Assembly (NCBI RefSeq): GCF_958979055.1
Contig: NC_084891.1
Location: 28,307,001-28,371,000 of the forward strand
Reading direction: 5' to 3'
DNA from: Alnus glutinosa
Lineage: Eukaryota; Streptophyta; Magnoliopsida; Fagales; Betulaceae
DNA: 64,000 nt
Numbering within the stretch: the stretch's first letter is position 1; each line of letters begins with the position of its first letter. The notes under the pieces are model-generated. The model was not told the DNA's origin. It searched no databases and was given only the letters and a program-made list of their open reading frames with translations. Shown in pieces: positions 33,369 through 45,109 of this stretch. Position numbers and translations under genes: made by a program.

Positions 33369-34103
33369 TACCAAATGGCACGAAGCAATGGGAGAACCTC
33401 TTGCTGCCAATGGTGGAAGCTATTTGAGAAACAAAGGATATAATCCCTCCTCCTAAACCAACGATTCCCATCTCATGGTCATTCAAAGTCCCTGTATCGT
33501 TGTGACCACACCCAAAAACAATGTCTACGGACACTTTTCCACCTGAGGTGGAAGTCAAGGCAACGGTTTCTTTGGCCAAAATACCTTGGGCTAAGGTACC
33601 ATCTCCATACTTGTAAGCATAGTTGCAAAGTTTTTTAGCATCACATGTGCCACTTAGTATATTACATTGTTTGGATTGACAAGAAAAGTCATTATATGTT
33701 GATGACTTTAAAGGATCGAACAAGGGATAAATCTGGTTGTAGCAGCCAGGACAAGGTACACATTGTGTCCAAATAAGGTCACTCCCTGTATCGGCAATGG
33801 CATAGATGTCTACTTGTGGTGTTCCCATGGAGAGCTTCAAGATATGCTGACTTTAGTATCTTCTTACTTCTGATTGGCCGGCATTTGGATGGATTTTCCT
33901 CATTCCACGCTGAAAAAATGGAGATGTTGGAGAGTCTCGTCGGATTAACTCAATGGTAAACCCACCATTGGTAGCAGCTGTAGCCAAAAGACTTATAAAA
34001 TAATTGGAGAGAATAGATGCAACGAGGAAGCGTGAAGTAAACATGACATGATTTCCTCCCATGGTTTAGAGAATAGAAGATCTAGTTTTTCTATCATGCA
34101 TGC

Positions 34104-34756
34104 TTCTATATCTAAAGCACGTGAGACATTTTTAATGTATAGTATATATTAACAGAATATGTAATTTTTAGTAATTAACTTTTGTTAGAGCCTGCTTCAG
34201 TTATGTTCCTACATATTTGTATATTCAATTCAGTGTCAAAACTTGCTATATATTTGTATTTGATGAGGATTGAATTACCATATTAGGGTAACCCAAATAT
34301 AATCTAACAACTAGACTGTCACCTAAAAAATCTGTTGAACCATAAAATAACAATATACTAGAAGAGACCTGCTACATGTACATTTGATGTCAATCTCTTT
34401 TGCAAATCAATTATGGATTTGTGGAACCCATCGCATGATTTGCAAGAAAGTTGTATCGAGATGGACAGCAGATACACAATTAAAAGATATATAAAAAAAA
34501 AGAAAAAGAAAAATGCATTTCTCGTACTATAATTAATCTATACTCGATGCTTATATATTTAGGAAAATGATACAAAACATTTTGTATGTTGTCCATATGC
34601 ATACCAGATTTACAAATCAACCATTGAATTGTGAGATCTAAATGGTTGATTTGCAAAAGGATCGGAATGATAACATATCTCATATCTTTAATTGAATATA
34701 CAAATATATATAGAAACATAATCGGAAAAACATGCTCTAAAGATAGAAACTGCAAT
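34104..34756. repeat. Inverted-repeat element upstream of the protease pseudogene
   Basis: The left arm (TTCTATATCTAAAGCACGTG, then GTTATGTTCCTACATATTTG) is mirrored by the right arm (CAAATATATATAGAAACATAA, then CATGCTCTAAAGATAGAAAC). Related arms lie at 7509-7856 upstream of the intact paralogue. Confidence 0.55.
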
Positions 34757-34769
34757 TAAATGTTTTTTT

Positions 34770-35017
34770 GGACATAAATTTCTTACAAACCGGTTTGCAG
34801 GAAATTTTATACAACCCACATATAAGATTAACATGTGTCCATTGATATGTGAGAAGCACATGTTATTTTAATAGCATGTGCTTCTCAAATGCTTTTTTAA
34901 TAGTATTAATAAAAAAAACATGTGTTTCTCATATATTTAAATGACACATGTCACTTTTATATGTGAGTTGTATAAATTAAATTTTCTACGAACTAGTTTG
35001 TAGGAAATTTGTCCATT
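34770..35017. repeat. Foldback (MITE-like) element of about 248 bp
   Basis: The left end reads GGACATAAATTTCTTACAAA and the right end, inverted, GGACAAATTTCCTACAAACT. Both continue into TATACAAC(C/T)CACATATAA. Arms are about 60 bp or more. Flanks are T-rich, so the target duplication cannot be read. A partial relative lies at 9520-9610. Confidence 0.65.
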
Positions 35018-38000
35018 TTTTATATAAGGTTTTAAATCTATGTCGGCCTAAAAATTAGGTTTGACCCTTATAATTAACATTAGATTTATCCCCTCTCATA
35101 TATTCACGTTTGTTTGTTAAAGTTTTTTTCCCCATTTTTCCTTCATTCTTTTAAAATAAAAACATTAACAAACAACATAAAATACAAAACACTCAAAACT
35201 GTTTTCACTTTATGTTACGTCATAAAACTTTTTTTCAAACTAAAAACAAAAAACCACCTTCCAAAATACATCAATAATATTAACAACCATTGTTTTGAGA
35301 TTGAAACTGTGGTTAATTGGCCTCAATTATTGCTGTATTTTTCGTCTGGTTGGTGCAAACTTGCAAGCATCACTAGCTAGCTAGGTTAATTTTCTAACGC
35401 ATGCAATAAGGTATCAAGTAACCAATTGGCCGGGCATGGTTTCCATGCATGATTGAAGGAACCTTGAGGCCCTTCAAATTTCACTCCAAAAACGTGTTTC
35501 TATCTTTTCCTTTTCTATACTCTCTATCAAAGGTAAGAATTCTAAATTAATTATCAGAATGATATTAGAATGCTAACCTTTCTTTTGACTTAACGTGTGA
35601 CAAGGAAATAATTTTTTTTATAATGATTTTAATGGTGATTTGTTTACCCTAAATTAAGGGATTTATTTAGTCTAATTTAAGACATTTATTTATATTTAAA
35701 ATTATTCAAATAACTTGTAAAGCTCTATAAATAGAGTTTTATACATAATCAATTTAATCAAGAAAATATGTAATCTCTAAGACTTTAACCGGTAGATATA
35801 GGCCTATGTCCTAACCACGTAATTTATGTGTCTCTCTTTCTCTACTTCCAACTCTTTACTTTATTATCAACTTCTACAAAGAGCTTGTTTGAAATATTCA
35901 TACTTTTTTCAATTAGGTTTTCAGAAAATCTGCAAAATATCAATAAATCCAAGGTTCTTGTATTTGATTCTTGTTTAATTTGTCCACACAAAAAAAAAAA
36001 AAAAAAAAAAAAAAAATTCCATTATTAATCACTTTCATTTGATGATATGCAAATGTCTGTCTAGTTACGCTGCACCCACTGCCACCGAGACTATTAAATC
36101 TTAAAAATTAACTAAAAATGATAAAATCAAACTAAACAAAAGAATAAAATTTTCTTTTTTAGTTTAGTAAAATTGTAAAACTAATCCTAGCTAGCTCAGA
36201 TTTGAAAACCATCGATCAGTAAAAAGGATTTCATGTATCATCTTTGCGGAAAACAAGTTGACTGGATCAATCATTAATATGGTGCTCAACTTAATCGTTA
36301 ATATTTTAAGTTAACAAGCCATAAAATATATCTTTTAAGACTCAGTTATATTGTGCACCCACTTTCACTGCTCCCAACGTGCCACCACCCCACCTTCACG
36401 GCCCCGGATCCACCAGCTAGCCAATTCCACCCCTTACAGTACTGTGCGTGCAGTTTACGCACCGTCACGATGCGCTTGGCCTGCACACGCCACCCCTCTG
36501 TTTTGGCTTCAACAACTGATATATCTGTCTCCCATACTCCCTCTCGCTTGGATCTCCATAGTTGGTGCTTTCTTTTTTCTATATATATGGACCTCTAGAT
36601 CCAATTATAGATCCGGATGTGGTATCCCCTATGCCTTCAACGCTAAGTATTTCGTTCGCCGGACATTGCGTTGGTGTTCCACTTCAATAGCTCCAAAATC
36701 TAGCCACTTTCGGTGCTCTCTCTCCTACTATGGTTCTTAAGTTTACAAGTTGCTACGTATAGTAAGTGTTGCTATAGGTAGATCCGCCTCTAGAATGCCT
36801 CTACAAACCGTCGCTTATGGGGGCCCTTTTGATCACTAGTGCACTACTCCTAGAACCACGCCAATCATAGAAAAAAAAAAATTAATAATAATAATTATCA
36901 GCCACGAATGGTATATCCTCCCACAACGTGGCAAAACCCTAGTCTCAGGCTAAATTGTGTCGGCCTTGAAGAGATGAAGGAGTGAAAGCAAGGATATGAC
37001 TTATAGATTTCAATCATGTTATATATATGCCAAACAAAGAAAGCCAGCCAAATTTTAGGATATTTTTGGAATTGGCTTGCAATCCACTGCATGAACCAGC
37101 TGACAATCCAATAATAAATATCGCTTGGATTTAAAAATCTTGCTGAGGTGGCCGAAACTGATCCTTATCTATTTTCTGTTGTTTTTGATAGATTTTTTTT
37201 TTTTTTTGAAAAAAGTGTTTGATGTGTGACATAAAATTAAAAATAATTGAGAATATTTTATGTTTCAAATTGTTTGTTAATATCATTATTTTAAAAAATA
37301 AAAATAAAAAATAAAACAGAATAATTTTTTTTAACAAACATAGCCTTATAATCTCCAAAAAGATAAATTGGGACGGTCAAAAATAATCTGAGAAAAAAAA
37401 AAGAAGAAGGCTACAATCTCATATGGGTCAGTGAGAACAAATCATAATGTAGCCTATGGAACAAATTAATAATTTTTCATGTAACTTGACAGAAACAAGT
37501 AGATAGATCCAACTAATGATTTTTTTAAACCGTTATTTTTTAAAAACTAACTCCCAAATAAAATTACTCTCTACAATTTATTTAAAAATGCACTCCTAAT
37601 ATGCGAAAATACGTACATAGCCAAAGAGACACATCTAACTAGTATTATATTATGAGACATGTATGTAACTAGTTTTGGGACATGAGTCAATGATCGAGAA
37701 TGATCAAATTCTTTGATGAGTGACAGCTATTGCCTGTTATGTTAATGAATGATATATGTGCACGTAAGCATTTCTCGATCGGTCTGATTTGGTGAATGCT
37801 TACTGGTTTAGTCAGCAAAGTAGACCCACATCAATGACCACCTCATCGATCCCTTTGGAGCATGTGATACAGGTGCTTCACGCAAAACGCGTACACTTAT
37901 CAATCATTAATTATATATATCCAACAATCACTTCCTCTTATTCTTAATTTAAAGATAAATCTTATATCTTCATTTTGCTGGTGTCACAATGTTTAATAGC

Positions 38001-38504
38001 ACTCATTAATTAGATTAGCATTTGTTAAAAATATAATTTAATTTTAACAATATATATATATATATATATATATAACATTTTTATCCTACATTAATACTGA
38101 CGTAACAATTCTAATCAATCGTTGAATCAGGTCATGTTAATTTGAAAATTGCTATATATCACATTTTTATCTTACAATTATTTAATAATATTAACATAAT
38201 AGCTAGAACTAATCAACCTTTGATTTTTTTTTTTTTTTAATAAGAACTAATTCAAAATTTGATTGTATTTATCATATCAGCATTGTAAAATAAAATGTAA
38301 TATTAGCATAAGGGGAGAATATATTATATTATATATTAAGCGTAGATAGAATCAAATATGATCAGGCCGGTTTCGAAGCATTTTACACGCAGAGAACTCA
38401 CCGTGTGATCGACGGAGACTAACGTGTAACAAAAGCCATTACGAATTAAGGCGGTGCTGTGACTGCCAACTTATTTTCTTCTTAGCTTCTCCCCACGCCA
38501 TAAA

Positions 38505-38509
<5 letters not shown>
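35018..38509. other. Intergenic, no gene assigned
   Basis: Contains a run of 28 A near 35988-36015 and copies of a T-rich repeat near 35140-35270 and (inverted) 37185-37345. About 36350-36840 is C-rich with short open frames and no recognisable domain. (TA)n runs lie near 38050-38074. The remainder is AT-rich. Confidence 0.4.
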
Positions 38510-38535
<26 letters not shown>

Positions 38536-38637
38536 GACCCAAAGATACGAAACCTGCATCTTTCAATCCATATTCGAAGATAGGATCCAACTCGGAGTTT
38601 TTGATCGTCAAGTTTCTGGTTAATATTTTCTTTCGAC
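38510..38637 (+). promoter_or_regulatory. Core promoter and leader of the UPF0496 gene
   Basis: A (CT)n tract at about 38506-38524 leads directly into TATATATATATAG (about 38524-38536), a good TATA box. It is about 100 bp before the ATG at 38638, leaving a leader of about 70 nt. Confidence 0.6.
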
Positions 38638-40024
38638 ATGTCCCTGATGAGAAAGATTAGTTGGCACAAGTTGAAATCTCCCTTCACAAGTTGTGGTTTG
38701 TTCTCTTCTCCTTTTTACCTTTTCAAAAGGATATTTCAAATCTTTCTGTCAAATTCCTCCATGGATTTCTATGTTTTGAAGATATGTATATTGGGTTATT
38801 TTTTTCATGCGTGATTGTTTTGAATCACACAGAGAAAAATGTTATATATATATAGTTGACATATAAATATGTGATAATAAATGGAGAAGTGATTGCAGGG
38901 TAATTAATTTTGTTTCTCTGTTCACTGTTGTTTGTTTTGTGGTCTCAGGCAGATCACGGAAGGAAAGTGCCAATAACTTGTCGTCGAGCAAGTCAAGCGT
39001 GAATGAAGAATACGTGGAAGCTTTCAGAACAAAGTCTTACATGGAAATATGGGACAAAGTCCATGGCCAGGTGGGAAGAACAAGCATTGGTAGACGCTCT
39101 TCGTCATCTGTTCTTCCTGATATCTATGAGCATCTCTCCGAGAATTTACTTGAACCACGGCAAGAAACCCTAGCGGACGTGATACAAGGCATGAATCTTC
39201 ATTCCCTTCTAATTGACTTTTTCGGAGCTAGCTTAGAAGCGTGTAAAATTTGTGAATTACTCCTTCAAGCCATCCACCAAACGCGCGCTAATTATCAGAA
39301 AATCAAAAGGGTTATCAAGCTAAGCAGAAGCGTGAAGGATTCTGTAGATTACACTGGTGACCAATGCAAGGCTATTTTTGGAGAGCTTGCTGCGTATGCA
39401 CAGTTGAAAAACCCATTATCAAATATCAGCCCTGTAACCTTTCGTGATCTTCGTGATGGCCACGTAGGGTTGTTCCGTAGGCTAACAACAAAACATAGAA
39501 AGATAAAAAGGAGGGCAAGATCTCGTAGAATTTGGAACAGGGTTGGGGGGATTAGTCTTGTTGTTTCACATAGTGTTGTTCTGATTATGCTGCTAATCTT
39601 TGCAATCCATAGCACGGTGGGGGTTCTGGCGGCACCAGCCCTGCTTGCTTGTTCCGTAGGCGTATCTGCGAAGAAGATGAAGGTGGGCTGTGGAGGGCTT
39701 AAGACAAGATTGCTTGAAAAACATGGCGAGCAGCTTGATGTCGCCGCCAGAGGGGTTTATATACTGATCAATGATTTCGATACGATGAGCCGGCTGGTTT
39801 GGAGGCTTCATGACGAGGTAGAGCACTGCCAAGCTGCCGCTGGTATATGTGTTAAGAATGGAAGATGTGAAATATTGAAGGAGGTTGTGGGGGAGTTTCT
39901 TGTCAATGAATCAAGGTTTATGGAACAATTAGAAGAGCTTGAAGAACACATCTACTTGTGCTTTCTCACAATAAACAGATCCAGGAGGCTTGTATTTCAA
40001 GAGATAATTGGCAGCCCACCATGA
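38638..40024 (+). CDS. UPF0496 (DUF677) family protein
   Basis: Plant-specific family of unknown function, similar in type to the Arabidopsis UPF0496 proteins. Exon 1 is 38638-38695 (MSLMRKISWHKLKSP...), intron 38696-38948 with GT-AG, and exon 2 is 38949-40024; the protein is 377 residues. Visible parts: a basic Ser-rich N-terminus, a conserved YVEAFRTKSYMEIWDKV block, and helical heptad-like stretches. A strongly basic patch (KHRKIKRRARSRRIW) is followed by a hydrophobic segment (about residues 222-256) with the family motif VGVLAAPALL. A C-terminal helical region includes LEELEEHIYLCFLTINRSRR. The short first exon restores frame exactly (TGT G / GC AGA), which supports it over an ATG at 38939 inside the intron end. 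Intact. Function is not known; membrane association is an inference from the hydrophobic segment. Confidence 0.9.
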
Positions 40025-41131
40025 CAGATCTTCAGTTAATTTTGTGATGATGATTGATACTACTTCGATCATGTTGATCCATAAGAGCAAAATTTGAGAC
40101 GAAATTCCTCACAATCTCGTGGAATAGATTTCGTCAATCAACAACGAAGATTATTCAGACTGACTAGCTTGCAGATGATCCACTCCACTCTACGCCTCCC
40201 GAAGCTGTTGCCGTTTTGCAAGGAAAACTTGTACAGACGTATAATTTATTCAAGTTATTTTGAAGCATCGTTCATTCTTTTGTAATTTTTTTTTTTTCTA
40301 AGCCATTCTTTTGTAATTGTAATTTATTGATGCCAAAAGAAATGTAATTTATTGATGCCGAAAGATGGCTTTACACAACATTTAAATATATAAAATTCAA
40401 TTAATATTTTTCAGTTTTTGGGCACTATGAGCACGCAATTTCATAATCCAATCATCTTGTTCAATTCGCACTTAAATTTACTATGGTGATGAAGAACAAT
40501 TCTACTACTCGGACAAAGCAAGTTTTGGATAGTCCGCCCACGGTCTTGGGTCTGGATCCAATGAAAAGGTATTCTTTAATCTGTAAGCCCTCAGAAATCA
40601 GAAAATTATTGCTAACTAATACAAATATTTTTTTCCCAGACTATAGAAGAATTCCTAACCTCATAAATTCACATAAATTTTTAATGGTATCACGTTAGAA
40701 CTAACAAAACAAAATATTGACCTTAAAAATCAGCAAGGACAATAGGACAAATAATATATTCCTGATCCTCGGCTAGACTCATGACCTCGGCAAAAGAGGT
40801 TCAGAGTAGAATTAAATGGGAAAGAGAAACACAATACTAACATAAGAGACTTCTATTTTTATTTTTGAAAACATGTGAAAATTATTTCGTGACAAAATAA
40901 TTAAAAATTATACAGAGGAATTAAAGCTTCCCGATTATGACTTAAATGTCAGCAGCATTAATTAACATCATCAGGCTCGTCACCAGGGGCCATCAAATGA
41001 AATGATGGGGGGGGGGGGGGGGGGGGGGGGGGAACGCGAAATCAAGCACTTCCATGGAGAGCAACACTTCTCTCTTGACTCCTTTTATCCCTCAAGGCTC
41101 ATTATTAATTGTAACATCACATTCCAATGAT
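40025..41131. other. Convergent intergenic spacer with a 26-G homopolymer
   Basis: Lies between the ends of the UPF0496 gene and the Abitram homologue, so it holds both 3' regions. A run of 26 G occupies 41007-41032, very unusual in this AT-rich setting. No gene seen. Confidence 0.6.
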
Positions 41132-44100
41132 CTAACATTCTCTCAGTTTCCTGTACTCTTCAAGGCCCAGAAAAGATCCTTTGATTTTGAGCCAATCTGC
41201 TGGTCTTGGCATGATAATGGCTATGTATCCTTCTCGATCAGCCTGAGGGAAAGAAAAAAGAAAAAGAAAAAGAAAAGGTAAATGCACTTGAATTATCAAC
41301 TAGCAATATATGCTTCTGTACAGTGACACGAACTAAAAATAAAGGCAATTGATGCCCATGTTGACTGAGGATGTCCTCAGTTGAGTGAACTCAGAGTGGA
41401 AAGAGAGATGAAGTTCCGAAAACATGAGGCTCTCCTTCATAGTATTTATTGCTCATAATAAAACAAAAAATATCATCACCACTGCCTGTCATTGAACAGT
41501 GCAACAATCACCAATCCTACATGACCACCACCTCCACTCCAACAATTCTCATCCAACTGGTAAACTTTTTATTTCTTACATCTCAAAATCAACTGATTTC
41601 CAATACACTAAGACACTTTGAATCCTTTGTCTTGTAGTCTCCTAGATAATCTTATACACAGCTGAACCTAACAGTACATTCGACTTTGTTGGACTAGCAT
41701 ATGGTTAGATTAGCTTCATAGAATACCAACCTCATGTTTGTTGAAGCATCAATGACAAAGTTCATGAAGAGTAGGATTGGTACAAACTAGCAAGCAATTT
41801 GATAGTAAATCGGGAATTCAAACTACCAGGCAATAGCATAATGCTCCAATTTTTTAAAAATTTGTAAATCATCCTATGAGAAAGCCAATGTAATATGAAA
41901 AATGATTACAAACTAGAGGAGGACTTGGAGTACCCCAACAAGTAAAGACAGAGAGATATTATACTAATTACACTATATGAACAATTGAGTTAGAGTGATC
42001 TTTGCATAGTATAATAAGATAACTCGAATTAAAGGGTATTAACTATTCTCACCGATGAATTAAGCAATCCTGGCTGCTCGATTAACTTGTCATTGACTTC
42101 CAATAAAGAACCTTTCACACAACATCTGTCAAGCCACTACACCTTTTAATTTCACATCCAAAGAACTAAGAAGCAAATACAAATGAAATTAACATCAAAG
42201 AGGAAAATGGAGTTAAAGAAGAAGAGTTCAACCTCACAATGTAAGAAGCATCATTGGTGCAAACTTTACACAAAGCTGTGTTGGACTCGAAGTGTTGCGC
42301 ATTCTGCATGAAAACATCTCCAACTTTAATCATAAGCTTTGAGGTGGACATGAATTAATATATCTTGCAAAGAAGAAAAAGAAAGAGTGCACCTGAAAAA
42401 AGTATTTCATACATATTTGAAGTCACACATCAAAGAGCACAACAGTTTCAGCCTCTAAAAGTACAATCGATGAAGTCTATCACAAATGACTTAATCGGAT
42501 GCATTTGATGGTGGTAATTAAAAGCGATACACAAAAGGGGTTACCATACCAGACTCACCAATCCACCAGATATCGACAATATCAGCTTGACCCATTTAGT
42601 AACTAAGGAAGTGCCAAGTAAATTGAGTAATCTCAGCAGAATTGCAGATTGCTACTAAGCAGCTATGCTTCCTAATTTCTACCCACTTAATATTTACACA
42701 GAAGCAGGATGGCAGATTGGTCTCAAATTGCTTATAAAAATGGGTTGGATATGGTCAGAACTCACAACTAACAAGATGCCAGCTCAAGTTATGGTGTAGT
42801 AGAACTAGATTCTACAAGCTATCTTATAGCCTCTTCTTGAACAGCTAGACAATGAAAGCACATTTGGATTTCAAGAATTATGGGCTTGTTTGTTTAGGGA
42901 CGGAACAGAACAGCATAGTGCTGTTACTGTTCATGTAATTTTTTCATCACTTTTTTATATTTTCAACCACCAATCAACATCAAAACATTCCTACTTTTTT
43001 CACTTTTTATATCAAATCAATAATTTTTTATTACTATTCAAATAAAAAAATTCACTACAATACAAAACTTTTTCACTTTTTTATACAAATTATTTTTATT
43101 TTATATCACATCATCACTTTTTACTAATTTCAAAACTAACAACCAACTACTCTGTTATGTTCTGTACATGTCTTTGCCATAACATAAAACAGCAGAACTC
43201 TCAAACTTCAATACTTCATGAAATCTTTAAGTCAAACTATACCCATTAGTGCGCTGCATAAAAAACAATACAGAATGTCGTGGTACATCAAAAGGTGCCC
43301 TAATTTAATTTGTAACTTTTTTTGACTTCTGCACAAACATGGGAAACTCAAATTTACTTTGTCATCTTGAGATTGATATTTTGCACAGCAGAACTTTTCT
43401 AGTATCCGCCACACACAGTATTCTGAAGTTTCAATAATATTTTGAAAATAACTACTAATCATTGGAAAACACAGAATTAATTAGTTTATGAATTTGATGC
43501 TTAGAAAGAGGGGAAAAAAAATTGAAACTTCCCTTTCTTATCGTTAAAACCTTCAAAACCCAAAGCAGAATTCAAATGATGATCACAACTACAACAGTAA
43601 AGTAATTTTTTCAAATACATACGTCTACACACACAGTCACACACACACATCAATACCTTCTTGCGCTTCCCGGTGACCTTAATGACACTGCGATCAGACT
43701 TCCCAACGTTGAAATCGACGGCCGTGATGCCACCTTTATCCTTAAATGCTACGTGAGCCGGAGCCAAGCCAATCACACAGAGTCTGTTTTTTTTTTTTTT
43801 TCAATAAAAAAAAAAACAACCATCAACACAATGAAATTTCTCTAATTTAACAACTAAACACATAAAAGAAAATCTGGGAAGTCCAGAATGTACCCATTCG
43901 CGTGTCGGTAAACGTACTGATCGTGTCCTGGTTTCGTTAAATCTGTAAACTTCAACAACAATAACTTCATATGGTTGGATTTTTACATGAATATTATTCA
44001 ATGCCTTATTTTTGTGAGAAGAGAGAACCTGGGGCGAAATAGGAGACAAAGTTGGATTCAACGGCCGAGGAAGGAGTGAGAGGAAGATCGCGTACATCAG

Positions 44101-44218
44101 GCACCAGAAGCCGATGTAACTTCTCGTCTTCTTTTTGTTGTTCTTGATGATGTTCGGTTGGAGTGTTCTGCAACGAGGTGTCTGGGTTTTCTGTTTGGTC
44201 GATGCTATGGTCCGTCAT
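41132..44218 (-). CDS. ABITRAM: Protein Abitram homologue (Simiate/FAM206A family)
   Basis: Small conserved eukaryotic protein with a fold related to the glycine-cleavage H/lipoyl domain; the animal protein binds actin and acts in transcription, while the plant role is not established. Six exons: 44029-44218, 43894-43942, 43657-43783, 42233-42303, 42053-42125 and 41132-41242. All have GT-AG borders and consistent phases, giving 206 residues. Exon 1 is an acidic Gln/Glu-rich head (MTDHSIDQTENPD). The domain follows: GHDQYVYRHANGLCVIGLAP, KDKGGITAVDFNVGKSDRS, VTGKRKK, then NAQHFESNTALCKVCTNDAS. The end has LLEVNDKLIEQPGLLN and GYIAIIMPRPADWLKIKG. No break is seen. Intron 3 holds a T-rich repeat (42888-43195). 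An LTR remnant begins 62 bp upstream of the ATG. Confidence 0.92.
42888..43195. repeat. Dispersed T-rich element, copy 2, in an Abitram intron
   Basis: Same orientation and content as 26521-26850: ATCAAAACATTCCTACTTTT, TTATTACTATTCAAATAAA, ATACAAAACTTTTTCACTTT and CCAACTACTCTGTT. It begins near GGCTTGTTTGTTTAGGGACG. Confidence 0.65.
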
Positions 44219-44279
44219 CGAAATCTAACTGGGATTATTAGAACTTGGAACAGAATCGAGTAGACAGTGCTTCTGACTC

Positions 44280-44930
44280 TGTAACGCCCCTAGTACCCAT
44301 AGAAAAGGAAAGGGGGAGAGGGGGCGTTTTTTAACAAAAACCTATTTATTTATTTAACCCCTAACTATAATATATACGAATTTGCCCCAATTCTTTTATC
44401 CATTTTTTTCTTAAATCCTTTTCTTGGTTATATCACTTACCCATGACTTTGCTTAATCTTATAATAAGCCATAGTTATAAAACTAAGCTTGATCTTATTT
44501 CTATCCCTACTATAATCACACTAATACTATTATTCTTAATTTACTATTTAAATCATTCTATTTATTAACATAGCCATTATTAATTTTATTCCCTTAGAAG
44601 ACAATTTTTCAGTTCTTAAATCATATTATCACTAGCATTTTAGTTTGGAATATTTTAATAGGAACTAATTTTCTAAACCCGTTAGTCAAAGTAAAATCTT
44701 CTATTACTTAATTATTCCAGGAATAATATCATAACCTAATATAAATTTCTCGTTAATAAGATCTGGGGCAATGAATTAAGTTCCATAAACCTATATTCAT
44801 TTTCATAAATATCCACACTTTTCCCAAAATACTCCCAAATTATTATTTTATCTTTAAAATATTAGAATCTAATTTTAATCTCACAAAAATCAAACCCCAG
44901 TATCCGAAGATTAAAATTTGAGTCGCTACA
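44280..44930 (-). mobile_element. Solo LTR of a Ty3/gypsy-like element next to the Abitram start
   Basis: On the minus strand the 651 bp stretch starts TGTAGCGACTC and ends CTAGGGGCGTTACA, TG...CA ends of a type common in plant Ty3/gypsy LTRs. The end resembles that of the LTR closing at 19487. No internal region or second LTR adjoins it. Immediate 5 bp flanks do not match, so the target duplication is lost or the borders are slightly off. It is a remnant in the same orientation as the downstream gene. Confidence 0.6.
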
Positions 44931-45109
44931 GCCTACAGACTTTGAGTCGATGATTAATTGGATATGGGTTTGGTTAGGGTAAGCTGGTTTTTGGGCTTCT
45001 GCTATGTAAAGCTACTCCTTAGTTGGGCTTGAATTTAGCAACCTCTTTCTGCCTTTTAAATGGCATTGCAGGCCCATCTTAGTTGACTAGGAATTACTAA
45101 TTAGTGAGG

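Larger units (their letters stand above)
32372..34062 (-). pseudogene. CDR1-like aspartic protease pseudogene, paralogue of 5830-7101
   Basis: The start MGGNHV, signal region and ELIRRDSP prosegment match the intact copy. In-frame TAA replaces a Glu codon just after SEVRRY (about 33852). The catalytic core that follows is well preserved: DTGSDLIWTQC, FGCGHNDTGT, then ILDSGTPSMYLP and a normal C-terminus. Two insertions absent from the intact paralogue interrupt it: 243 bp at 33126-33368, after CFVPFG, and 183 bp at 32792-32974, after the GDKYL region. The second adds 191 bp with its target duplication and so shifts the frame. The first happens to be bounded by GT and AG and might be spliced. 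A full-length product is not expected. Upstream sequence is also shared with the paralogue. Confidence 0.9.

Noticed and set aside
36351-36740. Open frame of 129 codons on the plus strand
   Set aside because: No signal, domain or conserved motif. An alternative frame overlaps it, and composition suggests a chance frame in a C-rich repeat.
38939-38948. ATG at 38939-38941 region as start of the UPF0496 protein
   Set aside because: It lies at the intron's acceptor end. The upstream exon 38638-38695 restores frame and gives a proper start behind a TATA box.
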